From Chara braunii (taxonomy: Eukaryota; Streptophyta; Charophyceae; Charales; Characeae), in the NCBI GenBank assembly GCA_003427395.1, contig BFEA01000489.1, positions 385,207-420,191 on the forward strand: a DNA stretch of 34,985 nt, written 5' to 3'. The notes beneath the pieces were generated by a model. The model was not told the DNA's origin. It made no database searches and saw only the letters and a program-made list of their open reading frames with translations. This document shows positions 18,532 to 28,881 of the stretch, one piece after another (positions within the stretch are counted from its first letter, which is position 1; every line of letters starts with the position of its first letter). Both the position numbers and the translations under genes were made by a program.

Positions 18532-19806
18532 TTGATTACTGAGTTTGGGCTCGCAGACGATGTTACTCGCTCTTTGGTGGAAGCCTATCGCGAGGATCCG
18601 TTTATGTTTGAGATCATACACATACTCGAGGCGAAGGACAAAGAGACTTTTGCCGAGTTTGAGTTGGTCAACGACTTGTTGTTCCTTGAGAAGGTTGGGA
18701 AGAAACGTCTGTGTGGGCCTAACCGTGAGTCTTTGCGTTGTTTATTTTTAGGTGAGTGCCATGATGCCACAATACATTTTGGGTATAAGAAGACTGCGGC
18801 CAATTTGCGGCAGCAGTTCTGGTGGCCCACAATGATGTGAGATGCCAAGCTGTACGTGGAGACTTGTCAAGTGTGCCAAAGGGACAAGCCACGTACACAG
18901 GCCCCTCTTGGGCTTCTCAAGCCCCGTTTTGATTCCGGAAAGGCCTAGTGAGAGCCTGTCCATGGATTTCATGGACACACTAGTCGCCAGCAAGAGTGGA
19001 ATGAGACACATCTTTGTCATTGTGGATATGTTTAGCAAGTACGCTAGATTAGTTGCAATGCCCGAGACAGCTAAGACCGAGTACATCATTAGACTGTTGA
19101 CAGAGGACTGGTCAGGGACTTTGGATTACCAAAGTCTATAGTGAGTGACTGGGATGTGCATTTTACCAGCGAATTGTGGGAGCCTGAAGCTGCCAAACAG
19201 GGTACCCAGTTGTATATGACCTTAGGGAACCACCCAGAGGCAAATGGGCAAGCAGAGCAGCTGAACCGTGCTGTACAACACCTGTTGAGGCATTACATCA
19301 AGCCCAATCAGGTGGACTGGGATGAGAAACTTGCCCTCATCGCTAGCCTGTACAACAATGTCGTGCACAGCGCCATGGGTGTGAGTCCTAACAGCCTGCT
19401 ACTGACCTTCAAGCCTAGATTGCCTTTAGACTTCTTACTACCTGAGAATCACACGACAACTGCACCTGTTACATTAGAGTTTGCTTATCGATATGAGAAC
19501 CTGATGCAGCAAGCTGTGGAACAGATGCACAGGGCACATGTGGCGATGATAGAGTCTGAGAACAAGCAACGCTGCCCATCTACATTTCAGGTAGGGGACG
19601 GAGTCTGGGTCAAGTCCTCAGAACTGGGACAAGAGCACGGGATATCCTGTAAGCTCATGCCACAGTACTTTGGACCTTGGGAGGTTCTAGATATCGTCGG
19701 GGATAATCCGGATGGACCGTCATATGTAGTGCAGATCCCTGGCCACCTTTGCACTTACCCTATATTTCACGCCTCTAAGCTTGCACCATCCAAGGAAACT
19801 GATTAG
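18532..19806 (+). pseudogene. integrase of gypsy copy 1
   Basis: Integrase inserts the cDNA. The N-terminal zinc finger is visible as H-x4-H (CHDATIHFGYKKT) and CQVCQ (18755-18885). The catalytic core shows DFMDTL (first Asp, GAT at 18965), SDWDVHFTSE (second Asp, about 19147) and NHPEANGQAEQ (Glu, about 19240), so D-D-E is intact. The C-terminal part has ELGQEHGISCKLMPQYFGPW and YPIFHASKLAP. Damage: TGA at 18838, a frameshift near 18920, another near 19110, and TAG at 19804, where copy 2 has Gln. Confidence 0.9.
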
Positions 19807-20076
19807 TTTCCCTCACGATGCTCAATGCTGCCCCCAACCATGGATGGAGAGGTCGACATCGACGACATCGTGGATCACAGGGAAATACCAGTTCCAAGAC
19901 CTACAGGCAGGGGACGTCCTCCGAAACCGAAGCTGCAGTATCGCGTTTGGTTCAGGCATTACACTGATCCTAAGGAGGATAGATGGTTTACACGGGAGGA
20001 ACTGATGCAGACCGTTCCACAGGTTGTTGCCCACTATGAGAAGTTGCTGCAGAAAGGAAAGCGCCAGATTGAGTAA
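19807..20076 (+). pseudogene. C-terminal chromodomain-like end of gypsy copy 1 integrase
   Basis: In the same frame as the integrase after the TAG at 19804. It contains PPTMDGEVDIDDIVDHRE, GRGRPPKPKLQYRVWFRHY and EDRWFTREEL, ending at TAA (20074-20076). The pattern [QE]Y-x-V-x-[WF]-x-x-[YH]...W is the chromodomain layout of chromoviruses, which directs integration to particular chromatin. The aromatic residues appear retained (Y, W/F, W). Confidence 0.8.
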
Positions 20077-20106
20077 ATGGAACTTCTCAGAGGACTATCG
20101 AAGTAT

Positions 20107-20119
20107 ATGGAGGAGGGAA
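20107..20119 (+). other. polypurine tract of gypsy copy 1
   Basis: ATGGAGGAGGGAA directly precedes the TG of the 3' LTR at 20120, the position and composition expected for the plus-strand primer. Confidence 0.85.
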
Positions 20120-21059
20120 TGCGAGGCATAAGGCCCCGATGAACCCCTTTTGACCCTGCAAGCAGCACAGTTGGCCACCCTAAGTGAAGGCAGGCCCGAC
20201 CAAGGCCACAAGGCCTATTTTCGGGCTACCACACAACTGGGGAAAATTCAGGCAGTTGCGCAGCGCCAGTTGGTTGAGAGCGCCCAGGCCCTGGCGGCCT
20301 TTTTTGTATGCAACTGAGGCAGGCCCTGGGCCAAATACACAACATGGGCCGAACCAAGGCTGCGGGCAGTTGGGCACAAGCAACCGTCACAGGCCCTGGG
20401 CCTGATTCGTTAGGACCGGGGCTCAGCCTCTCGGGTCTTACCGGAAGCTTCTGGGCCGAGGCCCAGCACAGCCTGGCCGCACGCAGCTGGCAGGGCACTT
20501 CCATTTAGGAAAGGCCCTGCCCCCGCATTCGGCATTCGGGCACTGGCTGCATGCTGCACAAGCGCTGCTGCGCTAAACGCTGGCCAGCGCTCACGCGCTC
20601 ACGGGCGAGCAGGGAGAGCAGGCAGCCATAGCCGAGCTGTGCTGCATAGCTGGATGGGGCGCATGGTGGTCCTTGGGTGCACGTGGCATCTGTGAGTGGG
20701 GGATTGAGGTTGTGAGTGATACGAGAGACATACCTGGTGCTTGAGGCGGACGGCATTGGCCGAGATCTGCTCGTATTTCGGGGAGCTGTTGACGTCACCA
20801 GCGGCATTGTAGATAGGCTAGATAGGATCTGCCATTTGTAGTCTGGGCGCAGAGCGCCAGATAGGGGGTCGACATTGGTTCTTTGTTGATGATGATGAGA
20901 CTATTCCAGCATTGTCACTTATGAGCTTATGCTGTGCTCTTATTTGGTGGCACTCGTGTTGCAATTCTGCTTTTGGGTTGAGGTCACGACTATCTGGTCT
21001 CATGTGTATGATGCTGTTTGGTTTCTGAAGTTCGCTATGATCACTCGTTTTTCCTTGCA
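20120..21059 (+). repeat. 3' LTR of gypsy copy 1
   Basis: Starts TGCGAGGCATAAGG, ends TTTTTCCTTGCA. It matches 4001-4934 with scattered substitutions, a 3-base insertion near 20690 and small changes near the end. It contains the same CGCTGGCCAGCG palindrome. It is followed directly by TCAG. Confidence 0.92.
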
Positions 21060-21063
21060 TCAG

Positions 21064-21940
21064 GACCACCGGTTCAGAAAAAGGAAAGCTCCCTTACCTG
21101 CAACAGGCCAACCGACAGTACAGGGCATTGGTCCTCAGGGGCCATCTTTGGTGGACTCACTGCAGGACTTGGTGGTGCTAGAGTTTCCATTAGCGGTACT
21201 GGTATAAGTCATGAGGTAGGGATGGGGACTGCGGCGGTGACGCCCACTGGTCAAGTCACCCGTGTGGCTGTAGTAATTCTCGCCTCGGACACTGTGCCAG
21301 CAATAGGAATTACCACAAGCAGGTCATCAGAAACAATTGCACAAGTACTACACAAAGTACCATCCCAAGAATAAGGTTGAAAAGGGCAGGGGAGATGGGT
21401 GGGATTGGTGATGGTGGCATTGGATTTGGTGCCTTGTGCATTGGTCTTGTTAACATGAAAGATCCCGGTATCGGTGCTGGAAGCATTACCGCTGCTGGTA
21501 TGGGATCCAGGCATAATGTCGGATTTAATACAGGGACCAACAACATAGCCATTACCAGCACTGGTTGTGGTAATAGCGCTAGTACTGGCATAGTTACCAG
21601 CACTGGTAATGGAGCTGGCACTGTTTCCGAAGTCGGACAAGGGGCAGGTTTTGATTCTGATTCAGGGGATCTGGGAGGTGGTAGTTCTGTCACTAGCATT
21701 GGTGCTGGCAGCGGAACTGTTTCTGATATGAATGTTGGTTAAGTCCAAGGGTATTTGGTGCCCCTTGCACTGGGTCAAGGACGAAAAGTGGTTGCATTCC
21801 AACATGGTCTACACAGCGGAGGGTATATCGGGCAATGTCCTTATTGAGTACAACGGGCAGCTAGCTGCTGACTTTAACCTCTCATCAGGCCATTTTCACA
21901 GATTGTTGTCGGCCCCATGGAATGAGAAGGGGGATGGGTG
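21064..21940 (+). pseudogene. LINE B ORF1-like region, downstream part
   Basis: The frame arriving from 4000 continues from 21064 to a TAA at about 21207. Further frames follow: 21018-21374 and 21377-21742, the latter 121 codons rich in Gly, Ser and Thr with recurring G-x-G, STG and GAGT groups. Then comes 21732-21941, containing DEKWLHSNMVYTAEGIS and ending shortly before the LINE endonuclease. No known domain is recognised. Position upstream of ORF2 suggests LINE ORF1, in several frames and so probably decayed. The Gly/Thr part looks like a diverged short tandem repeat. Confidence 0.4.
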
Positions 21941-22055
21941 ACACAGGGGAACAAAAAAGCACTTGTTAACCCCGATGTTTGTCTCCCATGGAGGGGAAAC
22001 CATTTCCCCCCAGCAGGCATTTCCCTGATCCATGGTGCAGGGTTGGAGGCCTCCA

Positions 22056-22481
22056 ATGAGTAAACTCGGGGTGGTTTCCTGGAACGTACAGGCTCTAGGT
22101 GAGTCCAATGATAAACTCAAATGGCCTAGACTTAAGTCTTGGATCCATCAGCATAAGGTCCAAGTGGCACTACTCCAGGAAACCAAACTGGATGAAGATA
22201 AACTAGCGGACTTCAAATGGAAATGGCAGGGACCACAGTTTTGGGCCTCTGCTGTTCGTGCCAAGGGGGGCACTGCCATCCTCTTCCACAAGGATCTAAA
22301 GATATCCTTTTTGGATGACTTTTCAAACTCTTTGGGTAGGTGGGTTTGGGCCTTTACGAATATAAACAGTGCCAAATGGACATTTGCTTCTATTTATGCA
22401 CTCACTGATAGGAAAGAGAAAAATTGTTTTTTTTTACGTCCTTCCTAATGTCATACCACAATCTGATATTCTGCGTACCAT
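22056..22481 (+). pseudogene. LINE B ORF2, N-terminal apurinic-type endonuclease (first part)
   Basis: Reading from M at 22056 (an upstream in-frame ATG at 22032 is possible), the protein shows VVSWNVQALGE (metal-binding Asn), VALLQETKL (catalytic Glu), GGTAILFHKD and TFASIYALTD. These are the conserved blocks of the exonuclease-endonuclease-phosphatase domain that nicks target DNA for LINEs. After a T-run near 22430 the frame shifts by one base and continues VLPNVIPQSDILRT to 22481, where a 339-bp insert interrupts it. Confidence 0.85.
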
Positions 22482-22820
22482 CACGCTCGGGCTCGGTGAC
22501 CAAACCCGAACGCTTGGTACCAAGCCCGAACATGGCCCAAAAATAGACCGAGCCCGAACATTTATATTTTTATTTTATATTTTTATTTGTTTATTATATA
22601 TATAGGGGTTGGGGGGCCCCGGTGGGCATTGCTCCTCACTCCTAAACATACACACACACACACCCACAGATACCCCACACACACTCCACACACTACACAC
22701 ACATGAGGACGCGCTCGACAGACCCCTAATTGCGCTCGGTCGAACATGTTCGGTTCCTGCTTGTCCGAGCGTCCGAACGTGTTCAGTTGCTCGGTGGAGC
22801 GCCAAACATGTCCGGTGTGC
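22482..22820. mobile_element. 339-bp MITE-like insert in the LINE endonuclease
   Basis: Coding sequence stops at TACCAT (22476-22481) and resumes at TACATAACTGATAAC (22821), where the endonuclease frame picks up directly. The insert has CCGAGC/CCCGAAC words at its left end, an A/T-rich block (22560-22604), a (CA)n patch (22649-22668) and CCGAACATG/GTCCGAACG words at the right. Ends CAC...GTG are weakly inverted. TACCAT/TACAT may be an imperfect target duplication. Confidence 0.55.
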
Positions 22821-22929
22821 TACATAACTGATAACTTGGTACTAGGGGGGGATTGGAACACAATAGCAAACCCTACCCTAGATTCCTCAACGGCGGATCC
22901 CATTAGAAATAATGAAATTGCTTTGGATC
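22821..22929 (+). pseudogene. LINE B ORF2 endonuclease, second part
   Basis: Continues the endonuclease with LVLGGDWNTIANPTLD. GGDWN is the conserved G-G-D-[FW]-N block with catalytic Asp and Asn. The frame breaks off at IALDLW, where gypsy copy 2 begins. The rest of ORF2 up to the C-terminal region is absent here. Confidence 0.85.
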
Positions 22930-23345
22930 TGTGGAGCGGTCTGCATTAGCTCCTCTCTCGTAAACCATTTGTCCTCCTTTGAGTCTGTGTTATGTCTGAA
23001 CTGAACAAGATACTGCAGCTTCGGCTTTGGAGGACGGCCCCTGCCTGCAGGTTTTGGAACCGACATTTCCCTGTGGTCAACAATGTCGACGATGTCGACC
23101 TCTCCATCCATGGTTGGGGGCAACATTGACCGGCGAGTGGGAAACTGATCAGTCTTCTCGAAAGGTGCAAGTTTGGAGGTGTGGAAAACAGGGTAAGTAC
23201 GAAGCTGACCAGGAATTCGGATAACGTAGGAGGGTCCGTCGGGATCTTCCCCGACGATGTCTAGTACCTCCCAGGGTCCGAAATACTGTGGCATGAGCTT
23301 GCGGGAGATCCTTTGCTCCTGCCCCAGTTCAGAAGCCTGTCGCAA
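22929..23345 (-). pseudogene. integrase C-terminus and chromodomain of gypsy copy 2
   Basis: A single frame carries ELGQEQRISRKLMPQYFGPW, YPVFHTSKLAPF, DQFPTRRSMLPP, GRGRPPKPKLQYLVQFRH and KWFTREELMQTAP. It then leaves the element at about 22929 and runs into LINE-derived sequence. The Gln in DQF shows that the TAG at 19804 in copy 1 came from CAG. Confidence 0.87.
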
Positions 23346-24240
23346 CAGCCGGCTGATTCTTAGGTAGTAGGAAGTCTAGGGGCAGTCTAGGCTTGAAGGT
23401 TAGTAGCAGACTGTTGGGACTCACCCCTGTAGTGCTGTGTACTGCGTTATTGTACAGGCTGGCGACGAGAGCAAGCTTCTCATCCTAGTCCACTTGATTG
23501 GGCTTGATGTAATGCCTCAGTAGGTGTTGTACAATGCGGTTCATCTGCTCGGCTTGTCCGTTTGCCTCTGGGTGGTTCCCGGAGGTCGTCTGCAGTTGGG
23601 TGCCTTGTTTTAGTAACTGTAGCCTTCCACAACTCACTTGTGAAACGAACATCCCGGTCACTAACAATAGACTTCGGCAAACGAAAGTCTCTAACCCATT
23701 TTTCCTTAAACAGTCTAATCACGTACTCGGTCTTAAGTGTTTCGGCCATCACAACTAACCAAGCGTACTTACTATACCTATCCACAACGACAAAGACATA
23801 TCTCATACCACTCTTGCTGGTGACCAGCGTAACCATGAAGACCATGGATAGGCTTTCACCTGGCCTCTCCAGAATCGGAAGGGGCTTGAGTAGCCCAAGA
23901 GGAGCCTGTGTGTGTGGCTTGTCCGATTGGCACACCTGAGAAGTCTCCACGTACAGCTTGGTGTCTTTCATCACGGTGGGCCATCAGAAGTGCTGCAACA
24001 AGTTGGCCGCAGTCTTCTTGTAACCAAAATGTCCGGTGGCACCGTGGCATTCTCGTAAAAATAAACTACGCAAAGACTTTGTATTGGGAATGCACAAATG
24101 TTTATTCCCTGCCCTCTCGAGGAACGACAGGCCATTGACCAACACAAACTCATCAGAGGTGATCTTATCCTTCGTCTCGAGTCTGCGTATGATCTCTGCC
24201 ATGAACGGACCCTCGCGATAGGCAACCACCAATGATGGAA
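23346..24240 (-). pseudogene. integrase core of gypsy copy 2
   Basis: Fragments of three frames give the zinc-finger region (ECHGATGHFGYKKT, then SQVCQ, where the first Cys of CxxC is Ser), VFMVTLVTSKSGMRYVFVVVD, PKSIVSDRDVRFTSELW and NHPEANGQAEQMN. The first catalytic Asp region, DFMDTL in copy 1, reads VFMVTL here, so that Asp is lost. The frame shifts after SELWK. Confidence 0.87.
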
Positions 24241-24871
24241 AAAAACTAGTAATCAGCGCACCAAGGAAGTCTACACAACAACGCATCAGCAACCTTGTTG
24301 TTCTCCCCTTTGATGTACTGTGGCTCAAAGTCATACTGTTCTATGACTTCAATCCATCGTTTCAAAGCATCGGAGGGTATCGGTTGGGTCCTCATCCATC
24401 TCGCGATCAGATGATTTGTCCTGACGTAGAAGAATCGCCCATGGAGGTAGTGCCTCTAGTGAGTCAACGCTTTGTAAATCGCATAAAATTCCTTCTCGTA
24501 CGTGGACTTAGCCAACTACCGAGAGGGCATTTTTTTGGACATGTACTCTACAAGCCTCAACTTTTTCCCCTCTTGCTGCGCAAGTACGACACGAATGCCA
24601 TATTGGCTGGCATCCGGTGTGACAATGAACGGTTTGTCGGGTCGGGCAGCTTCAAGATCTCATGGTGAGTGAGAGCATGCTTCAAGTGCTTGAAAACAGC
24701 CTCACACCTATCTGTCCACTCCCACGGGGTGTCAAGGCGTGTGAGATCCGACAAGGGCGCGACCACCGTGCTATAGTTCTTCACAAAATTGCGATAGTAG
24801 CCTGTCATACCCAAAAAGGACCTCACCTCAATCACAGACTGAGGATGTGGCCAGTCACGAATGCTGGCCAC
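24241..24871 (-). pseudogene. RNase H region of gypsy copy 2
   Basis: The frame from 24871 reads RSFLGMTGYYRNFVKNYS, HALTHHEILKLPD and then shifts. In the shifted frame the DASQYGI block and EYMSKK are recognisable. The acidic centre is disrupted by frameshifts. Confidence 0.82.
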
Positions 24872-25620
24872 CTTCGCATCTTCGGACTTTTATCCCTTGG
24901 CGAAAATCTCATGACATAAATACCAGATCAGGGTGTGGCCAAACTCACATTTCTCCCGGTTAATCTTGAACTGGTGCTGCCGAAGGAGACTGAGGACTTT
25001 GTCTACATTGGCCGCATGCTCCTCGACAGTCCTACTAAAGATATGTCGTCGAGGCACACAATGTCAAACTTATCTAAATAGTCATGAAAGATCTTGTTCA
25101 TCACATGTTGAAAGGTGCGAGGAGCATTGCAAAGGCCAAAAGGCATCACGACATACTCGTACAGACCGTACCTGATCCTCGGGCCTGATTGCAATATGAT
25201 GGTACCTGGACTTCAGATCTATCTTGCTGAAGTACCAGCACGCTTGCACTCGGTCCAGCAAGTCGTTGATGCGCGGTAGGGGCTCTGCGTTCTTCACAGT
25301 GATGGCATTGAGACCCCTATAATCAATGCACATCCTCAACGTTCCCCCCTTCTTTGGTACAAATAGGACAGGAGATCCATCAGGGGAGACACTCAGCCGG
25401 ATCCAACCCTTCTCTGTGAGATCCTTGAGTTGTTGGCGAAGCTCATCAAGCTCCGCTGGAGACATCCGATAGATCCTACCCTTCGAAATACTAGACCCTG
25501 GGATAATCTCTATCGCATGGACGACCTCCCTCTCAACAACCCCTTTCAGTTATTTAAATAGATCAGGGTAATTTGTGACAACTCCCTCTATCTCTGGAGG
25601 CATTTTCACCGGCTCACCCT
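24872..25620 (-). pseudogene. reverse transcriptase of gypsy copy 2
   Basis: The frame 25465-25082 is better preserved than copy 1 in the fingers: RIYRMSPAELDELRQQL, SPVLFVPKKGGTLRMCIDYRGL, LNAITVKN and FSKIDLKS. It shifts where AFQ is expected. A second frame reads [19 protein letters not shown] and CLDDI, with Cys replacing the Tyr of YLDD. It is not functional, but useful for reading the copy 1 lesions. Confidence 0.88.
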
Positions 25621-25799
25621 CTGCAGAGACATATACATAAGTACATACCCTCCTCTGGATTTTGCTTATAATAATTATAGAACGTGACCGTGCACATGCA
25701 CCCGTAGGACTCAATCAGACGACTAGCTTTATACTTATGCAATTTGGTAGTTCCCCCTCTGGGCAGCGTATGTTTGACCACTTTTCAGTCCCAGTCAAA

Positions 25800-26282
25800 C
25801 TAGGGTTGTGCAAATGAAAGGAAGTACATACCAAGCAGGATATCCATAGAGAGATCATCGCTGACTAGGAACAAGATTTTATGTCCCAGTTCCCCTCCCG
25901 CGTACGGGAAACGACACTCAACGTCTTGTAGGTAGTCATTGACTACCATGCGTTGTTTGTTGGCACATGTTGACTCCACCGGTCGACTGAGGTGCTGCAC
26001 TTGCCCCTGTAGGCACAGCCTATCAACAAAAGGGAGACTGATAAAGTTCCTTATCGAACACATATCATAGTAGGCCCCAGCCTTTCGGCCGCCTATATCT
26101 ACCTCGCGGACGAACAACTCACCCTTAGGAGCTTTAGCCATGGTCGTCCAGAACGCTAGCGGGTTTGATCTAGACCACTCCTCCTCGAGCTCCTCTAAGG
26201 ATTCGAACACATTCATTGAACAGAGTATCGACTGGTTTGAATGTGTTCGCGGAACGGCGTCAGAGTCAATAGCTTGGGCCAT
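25800..26282 (-). pseudogene. protease region of gypsy copy 2
   Basis: One frame from MAQAIDSD through NVFESLEEL, MAKAPKGELFVREV, the active-site segment YYDMCSIRNFIS, DVECRFPYAGGEL and MDILLGMYFLS. It shows what the copy 1 sequence looked like before the 8.3-kb insertion. The retropepsin D-[ST]-G is D-M-C here; a TAG follows at its end. Confidence 0.83.
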
Positions 26283-26339
26283 CTCTCAAGACGGTGAGGG
26301 TGTTTCCACCATCTCGACCCTAGTAGGAACAACTATAAT

Positions 26340-27612
26340 TCCTACTGGCCCGACGTGTTTCCCGAAGGATTGCAAGAACTGCTGGCAACATTGCTACCCT
26401 GGGAAGTGGAGGAGATTTGCACCTTCCCCATCGTAGGCAGGATCTTTTCTGTGACCTTCTGGTTCCGACATTTCAACTGCGTATGGCCATATTGGCCACA
26501 AGGTATACAAGTTGCACGGGTGTACCGGTCTTTCCACATGTCCTCACAAAGCTCCGCTTTCTCCCATGGAGGAGCATTGGGGTCTACTTGACTCCTTGCC
26601 TGGGAACCCCCGCAGCGTGTACCGATTGCCTTACCATTTTGTACTGTGTCAGGTACTGCTCCACCCCGCTGAAGCTTCGTTACTTGACTCTGCTGCCCCT
26701 ACTGCTGTTGGGGCCGTGTGCCCTGCGGCTGCGTTGGCTGCGAGACGATAGACTGCCCTGTTACGGCAATCTGCAACGGAGGTTGGGCAAACACTGTCTG
26801 AACTGGAACTTGTACACTCGGCCTGCTGAGAACCCGCCTGTCAAAGGCATACCAAGATGGGAAGCAACCTGTACCGACACCTGAGGAAGTGTAGATGGAA
26901 CCACCCCAATTACCGATAGGACAAAAGGAGGAGGTTGTACCATAGGCTAGGCACCTGGCCCGGATGGTGAAGGTGAGACCTGAACTTGTCCGACCAGCAC
27001 GGCCGGACTTCTCGAAATGTCCTGCAAGAGAGCCATATGGTAGCCCTACATCTTTACCACATCTAGCAGGGTCGTCCTAACGGTCCGTACATCATCATCC
27101 ATGTGTGTCAGATCCATTCACTCCCTTATGTCTGCTTGTCTTCGCTGCATCTTAGCTCTACGTCTAATCATTCTTTCTTTCTCCGCCTGTATCTCATCCA
27201 ACGCCTGTTATAGCTGTACTTCGCGAGCGCTTGCTCATGGTATGGCGACCGTCTTAAGAGTTAACACTAACTGCTGGCTAGCCATATTACCAGCGACCTC
27301 GTTAAGAGTTAACACTAACTGTTGTGCGACCATTGCCCCAACAGTCCCTGATCCACTGGCCTGGGAACTCTCCTGCGTCCCGGAACTATTGGCCTGCGAG
27401 CTCTGTTGCGCAGAAGTGGCCATTGCAGCCGCTGAGGCAGCTGCCTCTCTTGATAAGGCCCTGCTTGCCTCTGTGTCCCTTGCCCTCCTCTGCTGACCCT
27501 GACTTTCCCTAGCCTGTCGAAACAGAAGACGGTCTCCCTGGACCAACGGGAGTCTTCGACTTGACAAACGCAAGATCCGATTGTCCGGATCAGGGTACTC
27601 TATGTCGCTCAT
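26340..27612 (-). pseudogene. gag of gypsy copy 2
   Basis: Begins MSDIEYPD (27612) with a long Gln/Ser/Ala-rich N-terminal segment to 27235, then shifts frame. The zinc knuckle CIPCGQYGHTQLKC is at 26468-26509. Compared with copy 1, the capsid-like part equivalent to about 6990-7725 is missing. In the part matching copy 1 around 6500, the residues IRRRAKMQRR show the original frame. Confidence 0.83.
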
Positions 27613-28861
27613 ATGCTACAGCTGTACACAGTTTGCACTAGGGCACTCTCTGTTTCCTACTGCAGCTTTAGCGATCAGACTGATTTAAAATAATAAAATA
27701 CTTAATGGCTGACATTGTTAGAAGATACACAGTTAGGTTCAACAGGTAAGTCCAGATTCCGACAAACAAAACTATTTTACTTTACTAGTTTGCAAACAGA
27801 AAGCAAATGTGGAAAAACAATTTGTTCTACGGTTCTACCTATGCTTGTTTGCAGATGAGTTAATGGCAGTAACATCTATTAACTAATCAAAAAAAAAATA
27901 GAATCATTTGTATGGTTGTTTGCAGAGTGGAATTGTACACGAACTTATCACTTGAAATTGACCCCTCCCTCAGTTCTTCTTGAAGTCACTTGACGCCAGT
28001 GTTCCTGAGCCATCCAGATAGCACACGTGTTTGAAGGTGTGCACGTCCCACCCCTATGCCCCAAGTCAATGCTGAGCTGGCCTGTCCTCCACTGTTTTTA
28101 CCGTCGCGTGCAGCGAGCCTTACACCGACCAATTGGCTGATCAAGAAGCAGTTTAAGGACAACCCCCAAGGGCCTCTTGAATTATTTAACGTCACAAACA
28201 GGACAACGATCACAGCCAATGGAAGGTCAACCCGTCCGTATTTATCTAAAGACGTCCGGTTCTCGCCTCCCCTGTAGGGCTGGTCGGCCCCTCGTGACCT
28301 ATCTATACCGCAGCAGGCAGACAAAGGACAAAGCATAAAAGCATGCGTGCTCTACTCCCGGTGGGTTGGCATGGTGACCGTGACCCAGTGCTTCGTGCAG
28401 GGCCCTTCAGATGGCAACACCCTTTCCTTCCAGATGCTTCACGTGAACAATGCCAACTCTCAAGGTTGAGTGCACTCCACTCCTCACATGAGAGCACTCT
28501 CAAAACAGAACACACATCCTCGTGGTAAGAAGTGTCGAAGAGGGTAGATAAGATTAGGAGCGACGTACCTCAATATAGCCGCCCCTAAGCACAAATGTTA
28601 TCACCAAATGACCTGACGTCGATTGCGATGACCAGCATTATACCGCCGTTCCACCTCAGCCTCAATCGCGCTTCAGATAGTTCTCATCACACCGTGGAAC
28701 ACCCAACATCACCACTTCCGCCTTCTTGGCGATACCCCTCCTCCTGGGTCGCCTGCTTGCCTTTGCTTTCCTCACTGCACGCTACCCACGGTCGCTCCCC
28801 CAGCTACCAGCGTGCATGCACCACGTAAGCAGAAGACAAGCGCCAGATGAGCGCAAACGTA
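27613..28861 (-). other. 5' leader of gypsy copy 2
   Basis: Non-coding between primer site and gag ATG, about 1.25 kb, with blocks conserved relative to 4955-6115. An A-run lies near 27890. Confidence 0.7.
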
Positions 28862-28878
28862 CCACAACTCTGATACCA
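28862..28878 (-). other. primer binding site of gypsy copy 2
   Basis: On the minus strand TGGTATCAGAGTTGTGG begins three bases after the LTR end. It is very close to the standard plant initiator tRNA-Met primer site. Confidence 0.87.
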
Positions 28879-28881
28879 AAA

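Larger units (their letters stand above)
4001..21059 (+). mobile_element. Ty3/gypsy chromovirus-type LTR retrotransposon, copy 1 (decayed, contains a nested 8.3-kb insert)
   Basis: The element runs from TGCGAGGC at 4001 to CCTTGCA at 21059, with two similar LTRs (934 and 940 bp). A tRNA-Met-type primer site follows the 5' LTR and a purine tract precedes the 3' LTR. Between them the order is leader, gag with zinc knuckle, protease, RT, RNase H, integrase, chromodomain, which is the Ty3/gypsy order. TCAG flanks both ends (3997-4000 and 21060-21063), consistent with a 4-bp target duplication. Without the insertion at 8171-16448 the element would be about 8.8 kb. Multiple frameshifts and stops make it non-coding today. 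The LTRs differ by visible substitutions and a few indels, so it is not very recent. Confidence 0.92.

Noticed and set aside
22369-22605. Separate small gene ending in a hydrophobic run
   Set aside because: The start is the shifted LINE endonuclease frame and the end is A/T-rich insert sequence.
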